Of a stretch of 58,917 bases of DNA, positions 8,811 through 17,136 are shown one piece after another. The stretch's first letter is position 1. Each line of letters opens with the position of its first letter. The DNA is from Betaproteobacteria bacterium. Its GTDB lineage: Bacteria > Pseudomonadota > Gammaproteobacteria > Burkholderiales > Thiobacteraceae. Both the position numbers and the translations under genes were made by a program. The stretch is taken from contig JAHECG010000010.1 of the NCBI GenBank assembly GCA_024641855.1, positions 1 to 58,917 on the forward strand. The letters are read 5' to 3'. The notes beneath the pieces are model-generated. The model saw only the letters and a list, made by a program, of their open reading frames with translations. It was not told where the DNA came from and made no database searches.

Positions 8811-9260
8811 ATGAACCGCAACAGAAGACAGTTTATGCTTGGGTGTGCTGCACTGACGGCGCTTAGTATTTTTTCTCCCTTATCTGTAGCAGCTAGACCG
8901 AAAGCCAAAAGTGCTGCCAAGGAGAAAGTTGCGTTTCAAATCAGCGAAGCGGATCCAAAAAAGCTCTATATGGCCCTCAATGCCGCCCAAAATGTGCAAA
9001 ACACTTACGGTAAAAATAATGCTGTAATCGAAGTCGTCGCCTTTGGTCCCGGCGTGAGTTTGTTTACACTGGAATCGCCAGCCGGGCAGCGTATCGATGA
9101 GGCGATCAAAGCCGGCATCAAAGTCGTGATTTGCGAAAATACGCTGAAAAGTCAGAATATGAGCGAAGCGGATTTGTTGCCGGGTCTCAGTTATGTGCCG
9201 GGGGGTATTCTAGAATTGATGCAGAAACAAAAAGAAGGTTATTCATACATTCTGCCGTGA
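8811..9260 (+). CDS. Tat-exported DsrE/DsrF-like protein
   Basis: A 149-residue protein beginning with a twin-arginine signal (Asn-Arg-Arg-Gln-Phe-Met, then a hydrophobic stretch) that predicts export of a folded domain through Tat. The mature part has the DsrE/YchN alpha/beta fold pattern: a strand AVIEVVAFGPGVSLF, then IKVVICENTLKSQNM with a single cysteine in the position of the sulfur-carrying cysteine of DsrE proteins, and a final GILELMQKQKEGYSYI. DsrE-fold proteins carry or relay sulfur, so a periplasmic sulfur-transfer role is plausible in a lithotroph, but that is inference. A GGAGGG ribosome-binding site precedes the ATG. Confidence 0.87.
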   Translation: MNRNRRQFMLGCAALTALSIFSPLSVAARPKAKSAAKEKVAFQISEADPKKLYMALNAAQNVQNTYGKNNAVIEVVAFGPGVSLFTLESPAGQRIDEAIKAGIKVVICENTLKSQNMSEADLLPGLSYVPGGILELMQKQKEGYSYILP

Positions 9261-9310
9261 ACTCCCAGCGCGCGCCGGGTGTATGCCATACCTAATTAGT
9301 CAGGAGCGTC

Positions 9311-9916
9311 ATGAACGACACCATTCGCAATCTTCTTGGGCAAATCACTGCGCTCGAAGACCAGTTACGTATCGCCGTACGGGAACACGAAGAAAAGTTG
9401 CGCTATACCATTGAGGGTCGGCGCATTGCCTTTGAGCAATCCGTCAGAGAAGCGCATGCCAAGTTAAAGATGAGCGTGTTTCGTTGGGTCATCTCGATTC
9501 GCCCGCAAAACTATTTAACCGCGCCAATTATTTACGGCATGATCGTGCCGCTGGTATTTGCGGATTTGTTTGTCTCGTTCTATCAGGCCACGTGTTTCCC
9601 GATCTACAAAATCGCCAAGGTGCGGCGTCGCGACTATATTGTTTACGATCACCGGCACTTGGCGTATCTCAACTGGTTTGAGAAGTTTCATTGTCTGTAC
9701 TGTTCCTACGCCAACGGCTTGCTGGCTTACGCACGCGAAATCGTTGCGCGTACCGAACAGTATTTCTGCCCAATCAAACACGCGCATAACATTTTGCACG
9801 CCCACGAGCGCTATCGCCATTTTCTGTCTTATGGCGAGGCCGACGCATATCATGTACATCTGGAAGAATTTCGCACCGAACTGGCGCGGGAAAAAGCACA
9901 AAGCGAAACGGCTTAG
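9311..9916 (+). CDS. Hypothetical membrane-associated protein with Cys/His-rich segment
   Basis: A 201-residue protein without a recognised family. An N-terminal amphipathic coiled coil (residues 8-55) is followed by one or two hydrophobic segments around residues 72-100 (APIIYGMIVPLVFADLFVSFY). A C-terminal part contains a CxxC pair near 131-134 (FHCLYCSYANG), a further Cys in EQYFCPIKHAHN and several His residues, which could form a metal site. The AGGAGCGTC ahead of the ATG is a good ribosome-binding site. The gap of 50 bases from the DsrE-like gene allows co-transcription. It looks like a conserved proteobacterial protein, but this is only an impression. Confidence 0.75.
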   Translation: MNDTIRNLLGQITALEDQLRIAVREHEEKLRYTIEGRRIAFEQSVREAHAKLKMSVFRWVISIRPQNYLTAPIIYGMIVPLVFADLFVSFYQATCFPIYKIAKVRRRDYIVYDHRHLAYLNWFEKFHCLYCSYANGLLAYAREIVARTEQYFCPIKHAHNILHAHERYRHFLSYGEADAYHVHLEEFRTELAREKAQSETA

Positions 9917-10079
9917 TTTTTTGGGGTAGTGGTTAATCCCGACAGCCTAAAGGGGACATCCTGAGCCCAACTCCTGTATACTAGCGCGAGGGGTTTGACG
10001 CTAGTCACTCAATTGCAGTTCATCCGCCCCCTTACTAACCCTGCAAGCAACTTACAATGCGAAGCGGACAACTCCGTGT

Positions 10080-10103
10080 TTTAAGCACGGGAGGTCAATA
10101 CAG
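10080..10103 (+). promoter_or_regulatory. Hairpin next to the infA ribosome-binding site
   Basis: CCGTG at 10075-10079 and CACGG at 10087-10091 form a small stem with a 7-base loop immediately before the GGGAGGT Shine-Dalgarno of infA, so folding could influence ribosome access. Further upstream a TATACT at about 9976-9981 is a candidate -10 element. Confidence 0.35.
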
Positions 10104-10373
10104 ATGGCAAAAGAAGAGTTAATTGAAATGGAAGGCGTGGTAGACGAAGTTCTGCCAGATACGCGTTATCGCGTCACGCTGACTAACGGTGTTAGTGTTT
10201 CGGCTTACGCTTCGGGGAAAATTCGTAAAAATCACATCCGTATCTTGGCTGGCGATAAAGTTTCCTTGGAGATGTCACCCTACGATCTGACCAAAGCGCG
10301 TATCAGCTTTCGGCATAAGGATGAGAAGGCGCCGAGCTTTACACCGTCTAAGCCACAATTTCGGCGGCGCTAG
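10104..10373 (+). CDS. infA: Translation initiation factor IF-1, orphan copy
   Basis: An 89-residue S1/OB-fold protein with the IF-1 pattern [24 protein letters not shown] near the start and [30 protein letters not shown] centrally. IF-1 binds the 30S A site and assists start-site selection. Compared with the usual 72 residues it has a basic Ser/Pro-rich tail of about 15 residues. It lies outside any ribosomal protein cluster; betaproteobacteria often have such a second IF-1. It shares a bidirectional terminator with the convergent cold-shock gene, and a GGGAGGT ribosome-binding site is present. Confidence 0.95.
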   Translation: MAKEELIEMEGVVDEVLPDTRYRVTLTNGVSVSAYASGKIRKNHIRILAGDKVSLEMSPYDLTKARISFRHKDEKAPSFTPSKPQFRRR

Positions 10374-10401
10374 GTTATTAGCGGTGCAGTCATTGCAGGC
10401 A

Positions 10402-10432
10402 TAAAAAAACCCCGGCATGCCGGGGTTTTTTA
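10402..10432. terminator. Bidirectional intrinsic terminator between infA and cspA
   Basis: The perfect 16-base palindrome CCCCGGCATGCCGGGG at 10410-10425 is flanked by seven A on the left and six or more T on the right. It therefore works as a rho-independent terminator on both strands, ending infA from the left and the cold-shock gene from the right. Confidence 0.93.
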
Positions 10433-10449
10433 TTACCGAGACTACGTGA

Positions 10450-10653
10450 TTACGCAGCTTGGATGTTTGATGCCTGTTTGCCTTTTGGGCCAGCGGTCAC
10501 TTCAAAAGACACGCGCTGATTTTCTTGCAGGGATTTAAAGCCTTCTGCACGAATTTCGGAGAAGTGCGCGAAAAGATCATCGCCTCCGCCATCCGGTGTA
10601 ATAAAACCAAAACCTTTAGCATCGTTGAACCACTTGACTATACCTGTTGCCAT
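10450..10653 (-). CDS. Cold-shock protein, CspA family
   Basis: A 67-residue cold-shock domain protein, full length. It carries the RNA-binding motifs KGFGFI (RNP1) near residues 13-18 and DLFAHF (RNP2) near 26-31, and ends in SNIQAA. Such proteins bind single-stranded RNA and DNA and melt secondary structure during cold adaptation or normal growth. The upstream region on this strand has about 235 bases to the divergent msrB, room for the long leader typical of cold-regulated csp mRNAs. It shares its terminator with infA, another small OB-fold translation protein. Confidence 0.95.
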   Translation of the reverse strand: MATGIVKWFNDAKGFGFITPDGGGDDLFAHFSEIRAEGFKSLQENQRVSFEVTAGPKGKQASNIQAA

Positions 10654-10775
10654 TTTTCATTCCTTAAATAAACATTTGAGCGACATGCTCGGATCTATCG
10701 AATATCAAGGAAAAGGAGGTCAACTACTATTGGAGAAGATACCGCGATTTGAGTCTTGAATCCCACAGACCAAGC

Positions 10776-10787
10776 TAGGATATCCTA
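10776..10787. promoter_or_regulatory. 12-base perfect palindrome between cspA-family gene and msrB
   Basis: TAGGATATCCTA is a perfect palindrome in the divergent intergenic region. A second inverted repeat, GTTGGTTT at 10838-10845 with AAACCAAC at 10863-10870, spans the likely msrB promoter. Either could be an operator; no known regulator is assigned. Confidence 0.35.
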
Positions 10788-10888
10788 AAACTCATTAAGT
10801 TCAAGATAATTCTCATTTATTTTTGGCGTAAGCCGAGGTTGGTTTTTGCGACTACTATAGCGAAACCAACGCAACAGGAGTTTTTGCC

Positions 10889-11287
10889 ATGAGCGACAAA
10901 GTTAATAAGACCCCGGAGCAGTGGAAAGCTGAACTCACGCCAGAGGAATTTCAAGTGTGCCGTGCAAAAGGTACCGAGCGCGCTTTTACCGGGCAATACT
11001 GGGATAACCACGAAAAAGGTCAATACCATTGCACTTGCTGCGGTGAGCCACTATTTAACGCCGACACCAAATTTGATTCGGGCACCGGATGGCCTAGCTT
11101 CTGGGCGCCCGTTGCCGAAGAGCATATCGCCACTGAAACTGACAACAGCTTGTGGATGAGTCGTACCGAAGTGATGTGCAAAAAATGCGGCGCGCACCTT
11201 GGGCACGTGTTTAACGATGGCCCTAAACCCACGGGGTTACGTTATTGCATCAATTCAGTTTCGTTGAAATTCGAGCAGGAAAAATAA
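10889..11287 (+). CDS. msrB: Peptide-methionine (R)-S-oxide reductase MsrB, copy 2
   Basis: A second MsrB of 132 residues, closely similar to the copy at 5566. Zinc cysteines are Cys48/Cys51 and Cys97/Cys100 and the catalytic cysteine is Cys120 in RYCINS. The segment that in the first copy reads His-Asn-Met-Gln-Arg-Thr-Glu here reads Leu-Trp-Met-Ser-Arg-Thr-Glu, so the active-site surroundings differ. The C-terminus is shorter. It is cytoplasmic by lack of a signal peptide. A CAGGAG ribosome-binding site lies well placed. It has its own promoter region divergent from the cold-shock gene. Confidence 0.96.
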   Translation: MSDKVNKTPEQWKAELTPEEFQVCRAKGTERAFTGQYWDNHEKGQYHCTCCGEPLFNADTKFDSGTGWPSFWAPVAEEHIATETDNSLWMSRTEVMCKKCGAHLGHVFNDGPKPTGLRYCINSVSLKFEQEK

Positions 11288-11306
11288 CGCCAATATCTCC
11301 CGAACT

Positions 11307-11332
11307 CCCCTCTCCAAACAGCGGGAGAGGGG
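11307..11332. terminator. Strong hairpin after msrB copy 2
   Basis: CCCCTCTCC at 11307-11315 pairs with GGAGAGGGG at 11324-11332 around an 8-base loop, with a further partial extension on both sides. No T tract follows, so it may be a factor-independent pause or a dispersed CCCTCTCC-type palindrome between the convergent genes. Confidence 0.5.
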
Positions 11333-11360
11333 CGGGAGCGGCAGGGGAGCTTAATCTAGA

Positions 11361-12041
11361 TTACGGTGCTGAAGGTGGCGTATGCGTAACGATGGTGCAG
11401 TTCGATTCGCCAGTCAGGGCATACGGATTGGTCGCGTCAAAATGGAACACGCCGTTGAAACAAATCGTTCCGACCTTGCCGGCCAACTTGCCTACGCCGG
11501 CGACTTCATGCAGGCCTGAACAACCCGCCATGCGAATGGTGAGAATGTTGGGTGTGGTGGGGTCGAAAGCAACAGGGCCATACGCAAAGATGGCGCGACC
11601 TTGCAATGGTACGCTTGGATCAGACGTCAGCGTGGAGCCATCTGGATATTTGAGCATGCAACCATCGCAGGTGAAATTGACGATGGCTGGGAATGGTTGT
11701 TGATTGAAGTCGAAAGGGTCGAAGGAAATTTTGGCGCCGGTGAGTTCTACGGTGTAAGCATCGTCGTCTTTACCTTTATTGTTGCCCTTTTCTTTCTCTG
11801 GGGTGTCAACAACGATTAACCCATTTTCCTTAACGCGAGGTGCACGACCTGTGGCGCTGATGTCATAAGTCGGTCTCCCATTTGTTGCAGTTGCAGGGCC
11901 GTTAAACGTGCCGGTGGCTTGAAAATTGTACAGTTGGTCGACAGGGTCGGTTGTTGCCGCGCCAGCGTTGGAAAAAGCGAATAAGCTGGAAGCGCATAGT
12001 GCAAGACTACCGAGGGTGTTAACCCATTTGATTTCATTCAT
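11361..12041 (-). CDS. Secreted hypothetical protein
   Basis: A 226-residue protein with a signal peptide (hydrophobic stretch, cleavage after Asn-Ala-Gly-Ala-Ala). The mature part has beta-rich character, a charged Lys/Asp-rich linker near residues 85-95 (KEKGNNKGKDDDAYTVELTG), four cysteines in the second half, including a CDGC pair, that could form disulfides, and a FHFDATNPYALTGESNCTIV tail segment. I recognise no family. It stands alone between a hairpin and a 220-base divergent promoter region, and is probably exported to the periplasm or outside. The function cannot be told. Confidence 0.7.
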   Translation of the reverse strand: MNEIKWVNTLGSLALCASSLFAFSNAGAATTDPVDQLYNFQATGTFNGPATATNGRPTYDISATGRAPRVKENGLIVVDTPEKEKGNNKGKDDDAYTVELTGAKISFDPFDFNQQPFPAIVNFTCDGCMLKYPDGSTLTSDPSVPLQGRAIFAYGPVAFDPTTPNILTIRMAGCSGLHEVAGVGKLAGKVGTICFNGVFHFDATNPYALTGESNCTIVTHTPPSAP

Positions 12042-12263
12042 GATGACTCCAAGATTATTGTTTAGATTTTTAGTAGGGTAAAAATGCGACTTGGGTGAAG
12101 CTTAGGCACCACTACTGGAGTATAAGCTGAAATAACTAATAAAATATGTTACATAAGTACTATATCGAAAGTGGTGTTTCTATTTTAACTGCCTAATTTT
12201 TTGTAAATAACAATATAAAACAACTGATTGCGATTTTTCGCGCTTGCGCTCACTGGAGTGAAA

Positions 12264-12674
12264 ATGATGTTCGCGATATCAAAACAAGCATCGACAGACG
12301 AACTTGAATTAAATACCAGGTTGGAAGGTAAAAATTTTCGTCTGACGATGACTGAAGCTGCACATCGGGCTTTGGCGCAACGTACGACACCGCTGATAGC
12401 CGAGATGGAGTTTTATTTTTCTTGCTTGATTCGTCTACAAGTGCGCTTTTATGAAAGCGACGAATCTGCAACCGCTACGCCCATGACGCCAACACTCTCG
12501 GTTCGATTTCGCCCCGTGATGAGCCGTATCTGTGATGTGCACGTTGTTAAGGGGAGATCGCCCCTAGAGGATTTCCCCATCGTTAAGCGCGCGCCGTATG
12601 TGCCACACTGGTTACATCTTGATTACAAAAAAGGCGCGTGGGTCGGTTCGTTCGGTTATCAGTCCACGCGTTAA
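12264..12674 (+). CDS. Hypothetical protein
   Basis: A 136-residue soluble protein of unknown family. The frame is open from a TTG at 12228, but ATG at 12264 has a GGAG six bases upstream and is preferred. It contains a mixed segment LTMTEAAHRALAQRTTPLIAEMEFYFSCLI and then a region rich in Arg, Pro and aromatic residues ending in YVPHWLHLDYKKGAWVGSFGY. No signal peptide or transmembrane segment is clear. It is divergent from the secreted hypothetical and followed by 240 bases of gene-free DNA. Confidence 0.6.
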   Translation: MMFAISKQASTDELELNTRLEGKNFRLTMTEAAHRALAQRTTPLIAEMEFYFSCLIRLQVRFYESDESATATPMTPTLSVRFRPVMSRICDVHVVKGRSPLEDFPIVKRAPYVPHWLHLDYKKGAWVGSFGYQSTR

Positions 12675-12915
12675 TAACCGAGCACGATAACGATAGATTC
12701 CCGCATTTCGCTGGGGGGAGATACAGCACGCTTTTTTGCCGTATGCCTGGCAAATCTTGCCGCTTGGTTCTGAGGCTAACGCAGGTCGGCGCCCCTACCA
12801 ATACCTTCTCTGTGCTAACTATATGCTTTTACTTGAAAAAAAATATCGTGATGTTTTTTCCCTTATCAGGCACGCGGTTTGCTCTAACAATCCTTATAAA
12901 AAGGAGTAAATCGTC

Positions 12916-13830
12916 ATGGATATTGCAAACGCCAGTGTTTTGTACAGCAATGCTTTGTTTCAAACCCAAGTGCTTGGCTCGCTCTTCGGGACCAATTCAC
13001 CTAGGCTAGGTGCGCAAACAAACGGATCCGGTATTGACGATCTATTTTCTTCCTTGCTGTCGCAGCAAAAGGAAAAAAGCAAGCCACAGACTGCGCTTGA
13101 TTCTTTGTTGAATCAAACCAAGACGAAAGGCGGTCTCTCGGCGAACGGCCGCAATTTGTCGTTGTTTGACCCCGAGTCAGCGTACAACTTAGTGAGTTTT
13201 ATCAATAGTCGCGATGTATTGTACAAAGCGCAATTTTCCGAGCTCAGTCAAATTCAATCGGGTGTTAGCCAGTTGAAGATTGCGGGCGCGGGGTTAAGTG
13301 AAATCAACGCCAATACCCAGCCCGCAGGTGTAGAGGCATTGCTGCAAAACTTTGTTGGTCGGTATAACCACTGGCGCGAGTCCTTCAACGCCGATGTCGA
13401 AACAGGCGGGCTACTGGATAATGTGCAAGCCGCCGAGGTCTCGCTGTTCGAACTTGAGGAGAGTGTGAACAATCGTTTCTTTGGCGCTACAAAAGGCATC
13501 AACGGACTCGGCGATTTGGGAATCAGCATTGATCCCAAGACCCACTTTGCGACGCTGGATAGCAAACAACTCATAGCCACTCTGACTGCCAATCCACAAG
13601 GTGCGGTAAATGCCATTCACGAATTCAGCGCAAATTTTGCACAGTCTGCGGCGCTCCTGAATTCGGATCACAATTTCATTCCCAACCAACTCGATAATCT
13701 TAGCCGCGCGATCCACTATATCAAGGACAACATCACGGCTTTGAAACAAGAGTTCGGTACGGGTGATGCCGCGCAACCGTCTGGGAAAATTGCGCAAGCA
13801 CTTGCGGCTTATAACCAGACATACGCTTGA
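12916..13830 (+). CDS. FliD C-terminal-like protein
   Basis: A 304-residue protein without a signal peptide. The first 80 residues are Ser/Gln/Asn-rich and look disordered. From about residue 140 to the end the sequence follows the FliD (hook-associated protein 2) C-terminal pattern: LLQNFVGRYNHWRESFN, a GGLLDN motif, then a variable region, a GINGLGDLGISIDP segment and a coiled C-terminal helix after NQLDNLSRAIHYI. FliD caps the flagellar filament, but no other flagellar gene is near and the protein is shorter than FliD. It may be a FliD-derived protein of other function. AAAGGAG precedes the ATG. Confidence 0.65.
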   Translation: MDIANASVLYSNALFQTQVLGSLFGTNSPRLGAQTNGSGIDDLFSSLLSQQKEKSKPQTALDSLLNQTKTKGGLSANGRNLSLFDPESAYNLVSFINSRDVLYKAQFSELSQIQSGVSQLKIAGAGLSEINANTQPAGVEALLQNFVGRYNHWRESFNADVETGGLLDNVQAAEVSLFELEESVNNRFFGATKGINGLGDLGISIDPKTHFATLDSKQLIATLTANPQGAVNAIHEFSANFAQSAALLNSDHNFIPNQLDNLSRAIHYIKDNITALKQEFGTGDAAQPSGKIAQALAAYNQTYA

Positions 13831-13990
13831 ACAGGATAATGCACTCTCGTCGCCAGAAGGTACTGGCAGCGTGAGTGCTGAGAACATAAAGTCCGAACAA
13901 TGTGCAAGAGCCGTTGCTATTGCATGAATCATGAATTCAGACCAGAGCAAACAAGGTCGCACGCGTTACATGCGACCTTAGTTTTGCCGA

Positions 13991-14380
13991 TTACTTCTTC
14001 TCCACAATTAGAACCTGACATACGTGGTCGCTGATATTCTCGAGGGAGTGCGACTTGACGGGTTTTTGTAGAATGACAGAACCGGCTTTTACTTCACCCG
14101 GGGGCCGAGCCAGTGTGCCATCCGCTTTGAACACTTGGTTTTTGCAGTCGGTAATACGATAAGCCACATTCGACGGATGCCCATGATAGGCGTCGCGTTG
14201 ACCGGGTTGCCAAGTCGCAAGTATGACTCGAAACTCGTCGTTCTCGGCGATGACTTTGTAAACGCCAGGTTCGGCCACCATCGCCAACGGCACATCCTCT
14301 GCTTGGGTCGCCATCGGAGCCACGAGCATCATCATGGCCGTTGCTGCGCCCGTCAAAGTTAATTTGTTGTGAATGTTCAT
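13991..14380 (-). CDS. Secreted cupin-like protein
   Basis: A 129-residue protein with a signal peptide ending Ala-Thr-Gln-Ala before Glu. The mature domain of about 100 residues has the short beta-barrel cupin pattern, with AYHGHPSNVAYRI supplying two histidines of motif 1 and a later GSVILQKPVKSHSLENIS with a His for motif 2. It could bind a metal ion in the periplasm. The frame extends 25 codons upstream, but the ATG at 14380 has an AGGAGGTCAAC ribosome-binding site. The substrate is not known and the gene is monocistronic. Confidence 0.78.
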   Translation of the reverse strand: MNIHNKLTLTGAATAMMMLVAPMATQAEDVPLAMVAEPGVYKVIAENDEFRVILATWQPGQRDAYHGHPSNVAYRITDCKNQVFKADGTLARPPGEVKAGSVILQKPVKSHSLENISDHVCQVLIVEKK

Positions 14381-14684
14381 GTTGACCTCCTTTGCTGCGC
14401 CCCTGTTTTGGCAGTCAGCGGGTAGGGCGCATTGTCCCCATCTTCCTGCCTGCATCTTGTTAACTTAGCTTCGCATTAAGACGCTTCTCAAAGAGCGATT
14501 TAAGGGAGTAAATCCATCTAATTATTTATCCCTTAATACATATATAGATCATAATATCTCAATAGTGAAAGCAATATTTAATCAATATGTTATATGGTTT
14601 GTTGGCTAGAGAATTAGAAGCGATCAGCGTTGTGGATAAGGCTCGTATTAAATCCGTGAAGTGCTGCAAAGTATATGGATAAGC

Positions 14685-15500
14685 TTAGTTTGCGCGGCCG
14701 CTCGCAAATAGGACCGATACGTTCAGCGGAATACCTTGTTCGGTGCTAAGTGCGGCAATTTCCGACAGATGTTGTTGCTTGAATTCGGTTAATTGCGTCG
14801 CGCTCAATTGCGCTACTAAGCCACGAAAACCGGCATACCAAATAATGCGCCACCAATCCTCGGGATCATTCAAAAAATAGCCAACATCGAAGCGATGAAT
14901 TTGGATGTCACGCAAGCCTGCGCTGGCGTATAACGCATGTAAACGGTCTTCCGTGCTGATGCTGTTCCATCCAAAAGCAGGCGGCGTAATGTTGTAACGC
15001 TGTATACGTGTCAAAAACAGATCAAGATTCGGTTGGAATGCGTTTTGGTAAAACGAGCTGATCACGACTTGCCCACCGGGTTTGACTTTGCTGGTGATGT
15101 GTTGCAGCAGGCTTTGCATATCAGGTAAAAAGAAAATGCCGAACGAACAATTGGCGGCGTCGAAAGAAGCGTTTTCAAAGGTGATATGTTGCATATCCAT
15201 GGCGTACGTTTCGATATTGCTAATCCCCAGTAATTGCGCTCGGGCACGCGCTTGGGCCAGCATCCCTTCGGAAAGATCGATGCCGATGACTTTGCCGTGC
15301 GGTAAATGCGGAGCAATGGCTGTCGATGCAATACCGGTGCCGGTGGCAACATCGAGCAGATGCTCGTTGCCTTGTAGCTGGAAGATACGCGGCAGATGCG
15401 CGGCAGCATGGTGAAAAAATTCCATACCCGTCGTACCGTAACCTTCGGCAACAGTATCGAACGTTTTTTTGAGTTGAATTTTGCGTTGTTGGTCGTCCAT
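14685..15500 (-). CDS. Class I SAM-dependent methyltransferase (UbiE/MenG-like)
   Basis: A 271-residue methyltransferase with the seven-strand Rossmann-like fold. Motif I is LLDVATGTGIAS near residues 47-58, the acidic loop after strand 2 is VIGIDLSEGMLAQAR, motif post-II is AANCSFGIFFLPD and motif post-III is VKPGGQVVISSF. The C-terminal third, with YFLNDPEDWWRIIWYAGFRGLV, probably shapes the substrate pocket. A small-molecule substrate such as a quinone or lipid precursor is possible, but it is not UbiE itself by sequence features. It is transcribed alone and preceded by a 140-base gap to the small hypothetical gene on the other strand. Confidence 0.85.
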   Translation of the reverse strand: MDDQQRKIQLKKTFDTVAEGYGTTGMEFFHHAAAHLPRIFQLQGNEHLLDVATGTGIASTAIAPHLPHGKVIGIDLSEGMLAQARARAQLLGISNIETYAMDMQHITFENASFDAANCSFGIFFLPDMQSLLQHITSKVKPGGQVVISSFYQNAFQPNLDLFLTRIQRYNITPPAFGWNSISTEDRLHALYASAGLRDIQIHRFDVGYFLNDPEDWWRIIWYAGFRGLVAQLSATQLTEFKQQHLSEIAALSTEQGIPLNVSVLFASGRAN

Positions 15501-15637
15501 GTTTGGCCTTCCGGTATTTGCCTTTTTTCGGCTTCAGTGTTTTGATGGAACTCTACGGTATTTGATCGGACTAATTTTAAGCTGTCATTTACTTTAATTC
15601 CTGGAACCGATATTGAAACACGTTAACATCAACTAAC

Positions 15638-15958
15638 ATGCGTTTTCCCATTGATCCACCACAAGCGATTAGTGTGACCGATAACCCGTACGAGATACAG
15701 GAAACTGCGGGCATTAAGCCCTTGCGTCCATTAGGTCCAAGTCCAAAGCAGGAATTGATTGCGCGGCCACATGCCAGCCCTGTTCCGGAGCCGCGGGATG
15801 CCAGTGACGATACGCGAAACAAAGAAGATCGTCGTCAGGGAAACCGTCGCCAGTATGTCCAAGCGGTATTGGTCGATACGCGCTTAGGCCGAGATCGTCG
15901 TCTTGGACGGCGTCGCCCGGATGATCCGCCTCCGATGGGAATCGACGAAAAAGTTTAA
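15638..15958 (+). CDS. Small Arg/Pro-rich hypothetical protein
   Basis: A 106-residue hydrophilic, probably disordered protein. The N-terminal half is proline-rich (PIDPPQ, PLRPLGPSPKQ, SPVPEPRD) and the second half contains two basic repeats, EDRRQGNRRQ and RLGRDRRLGRRRPDD. Its stop is 9 bases from the end of the convergent WYL regulator. No known domain is visible. The two basic blocks could contact nucleic acid or a partner protein, which is inference from composition only. Confidence 0.55.
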   Translation: MRFPIDPPQAISVTDNPYEIQETAGIKPLRPLGPSPKQELIARPHASPVPEPRDASDDTRNKEDRRQGNRRQYVQAVLVDTRLGRDRRLGRRRPDDPPPMGIDEKV

Positions 15959-15966
15959 GTGGTCGA

Positions 15967-16950
15967 TCAGACTTTACGATAGTGCGCTAGGTTTTGCTGC
16001 ACGCATGCACAAATTCGTTCCCGTAATTTTAGCGGGGCCAAGACTTCGACTTCCGGGCCGTGTTTAAGGATGTCCATCACCAACTCACGATCATCCGCGT
16101 AGGGAATCTCCAGTAAGTAACTTCCATCATTCAGGAATTGGCTTTTTTGTTGTGGGTGCCATTGTTCATAGGCCACCCAACGTGCGCGTAGCGCGCTGAA
16201 CTTGAGTTTGGCCCATTGCACTTTTTTGCCGGAGAAAATGCCGTAGCCGGTACCGAGCACTTCATCCAAGGTTTTTTCTGCGAGCGCCTTGGCAGCAGTT
16301 TCAAGAATCTCGGCCTTCAAAATAGAATCGACGGCGAAGCTACGCAATTCTTGCCGTAGGTGGCACCATGCATCCAGGTACCAGTTATCACGATAGTGCA
16401 CCAAGCGTTGCGGTGAGATTTCACGCGCGGTGGTTTGGTTGTTGCCGCGTGCACGGTAAGAGATGAACAGACGCTTACGTCGTAACAGCGCTGAACCGAC
16501 TTGCTCGAAATGATGCAACTGCATATGTCGTGCGCCAACGCCAATAATGCGCACGCGTTTGCGGACTTCCTCTACCGTGTTGTCGGCAGTGCCGAGTAAC
16601 CCATTCAGGCGCGCCATCAGCGGCTGAATGTGCGGCCCGAGTAGGCCGCCCTGTCCCAAGGTGGAAAGTAAGTGCTGCATCGTGAGTAGGGCATGGATTT
16701 CCGGGGCATTGAACCACAGGCCGGGCAATTCAAATTGGCTGCCGATCGACGCGTTGCTCTTTTCATAACGGTAACCGCCGGCGGCACGATCCCAGAGAAT
16801 GGGCGCATTGAGCCGATTGCGTAGATATTCAAGATCGCGCTTGATAGTGGCAGGAGAGACTTCGAGGTTGTCTATAAAGGTCTGAAACGAAACCACGCGG
16901 CGTTCGGTAATGAGTTGATCGATTTTGTAGAAGCGTTCGGTGCGGTCCAC
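15967..16950 (-). CDS. WYL-domain transcriptional regulator
   Basis: A 327-residue regulator. Residues 1-60 hold a DeoR/HTH_11-type winged helix (RFYKIDQLITERRVVSFQTFIDNLEVSPATIKRDLEYLRNRL split over the helices), and residues 135-225 hold a WYL domain with RLFISYRARG, PQRLVHYRDNWYLDAWCH and a C-terminal WCX extension ending the protein near VLAPLKLRERI. WYL domains sense nucleic acid or nucleotide ligands and occur in regulators of stress and defence genes. A palindrome at 16995-17010, just before its start codon, also occurs upstream of the operon at 21389, suggesting autoregulation and control of that operon. Confidence 0.9.
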   Translation of the reverse strand: MDRTERFYKIDQLITERRVVSFQTFIDNLEVSPATIKRDLEYLRNRLNAPILWDRAAGGYRYEKSNASIGSQFELPGLWFNAPEIHALLTMQHLLSTLGQGGLLGPHIQPLMARLNGLLGTADNTVEEVRKRVRIIGVGARHMQLHHFEQVGSALLRRKRLFISYRARGNNQTTAREISPQRLVHYRDNWYLDAWCHLRQELRSFAVDSILKAEILETAAKALAEKTLDEVLGTGYGIFSGKKVQWAKLKFSALRARWVAYEQWHPQQKSQFLNDGSYLLEIPYADDRELVMDILKHGPEVEVLAPLKLRERICACVQQNLAHYRKV

Positions 16951-16994
16951 AGCGTCCCCTCATATTGTTATGGCGATAGCCTACCAAAAACGCA

Positions 16995-17010
16995 GGCTCA
17001 CGTCATGAGC
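16995..17010. promoter_or_regulatory. Candidate WYL operator, copy 1
   Basis: GGCTCACGTCATGAGC, an imperfect palindrome with arms GCTCA and TGAGC around CGTCA, lies 45 bases upstream of the WYL regulator start codon. An identical 16-base sequence occurs at 21328-21343. I found no third copy by eye. Confidence 0.5.
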
Positions 17011-17136
17011 GAGTACGCGCATGGCGCTAGTTTTATGAGAGGGGGAAAATCTGCGCAGGTAGTAACGACAGGAAGCGGTGACCCGTGCGTGCGATGGGGC
17101 GGCAATTGCGTTTCATTGCCGCCCACATTCGCGAGA

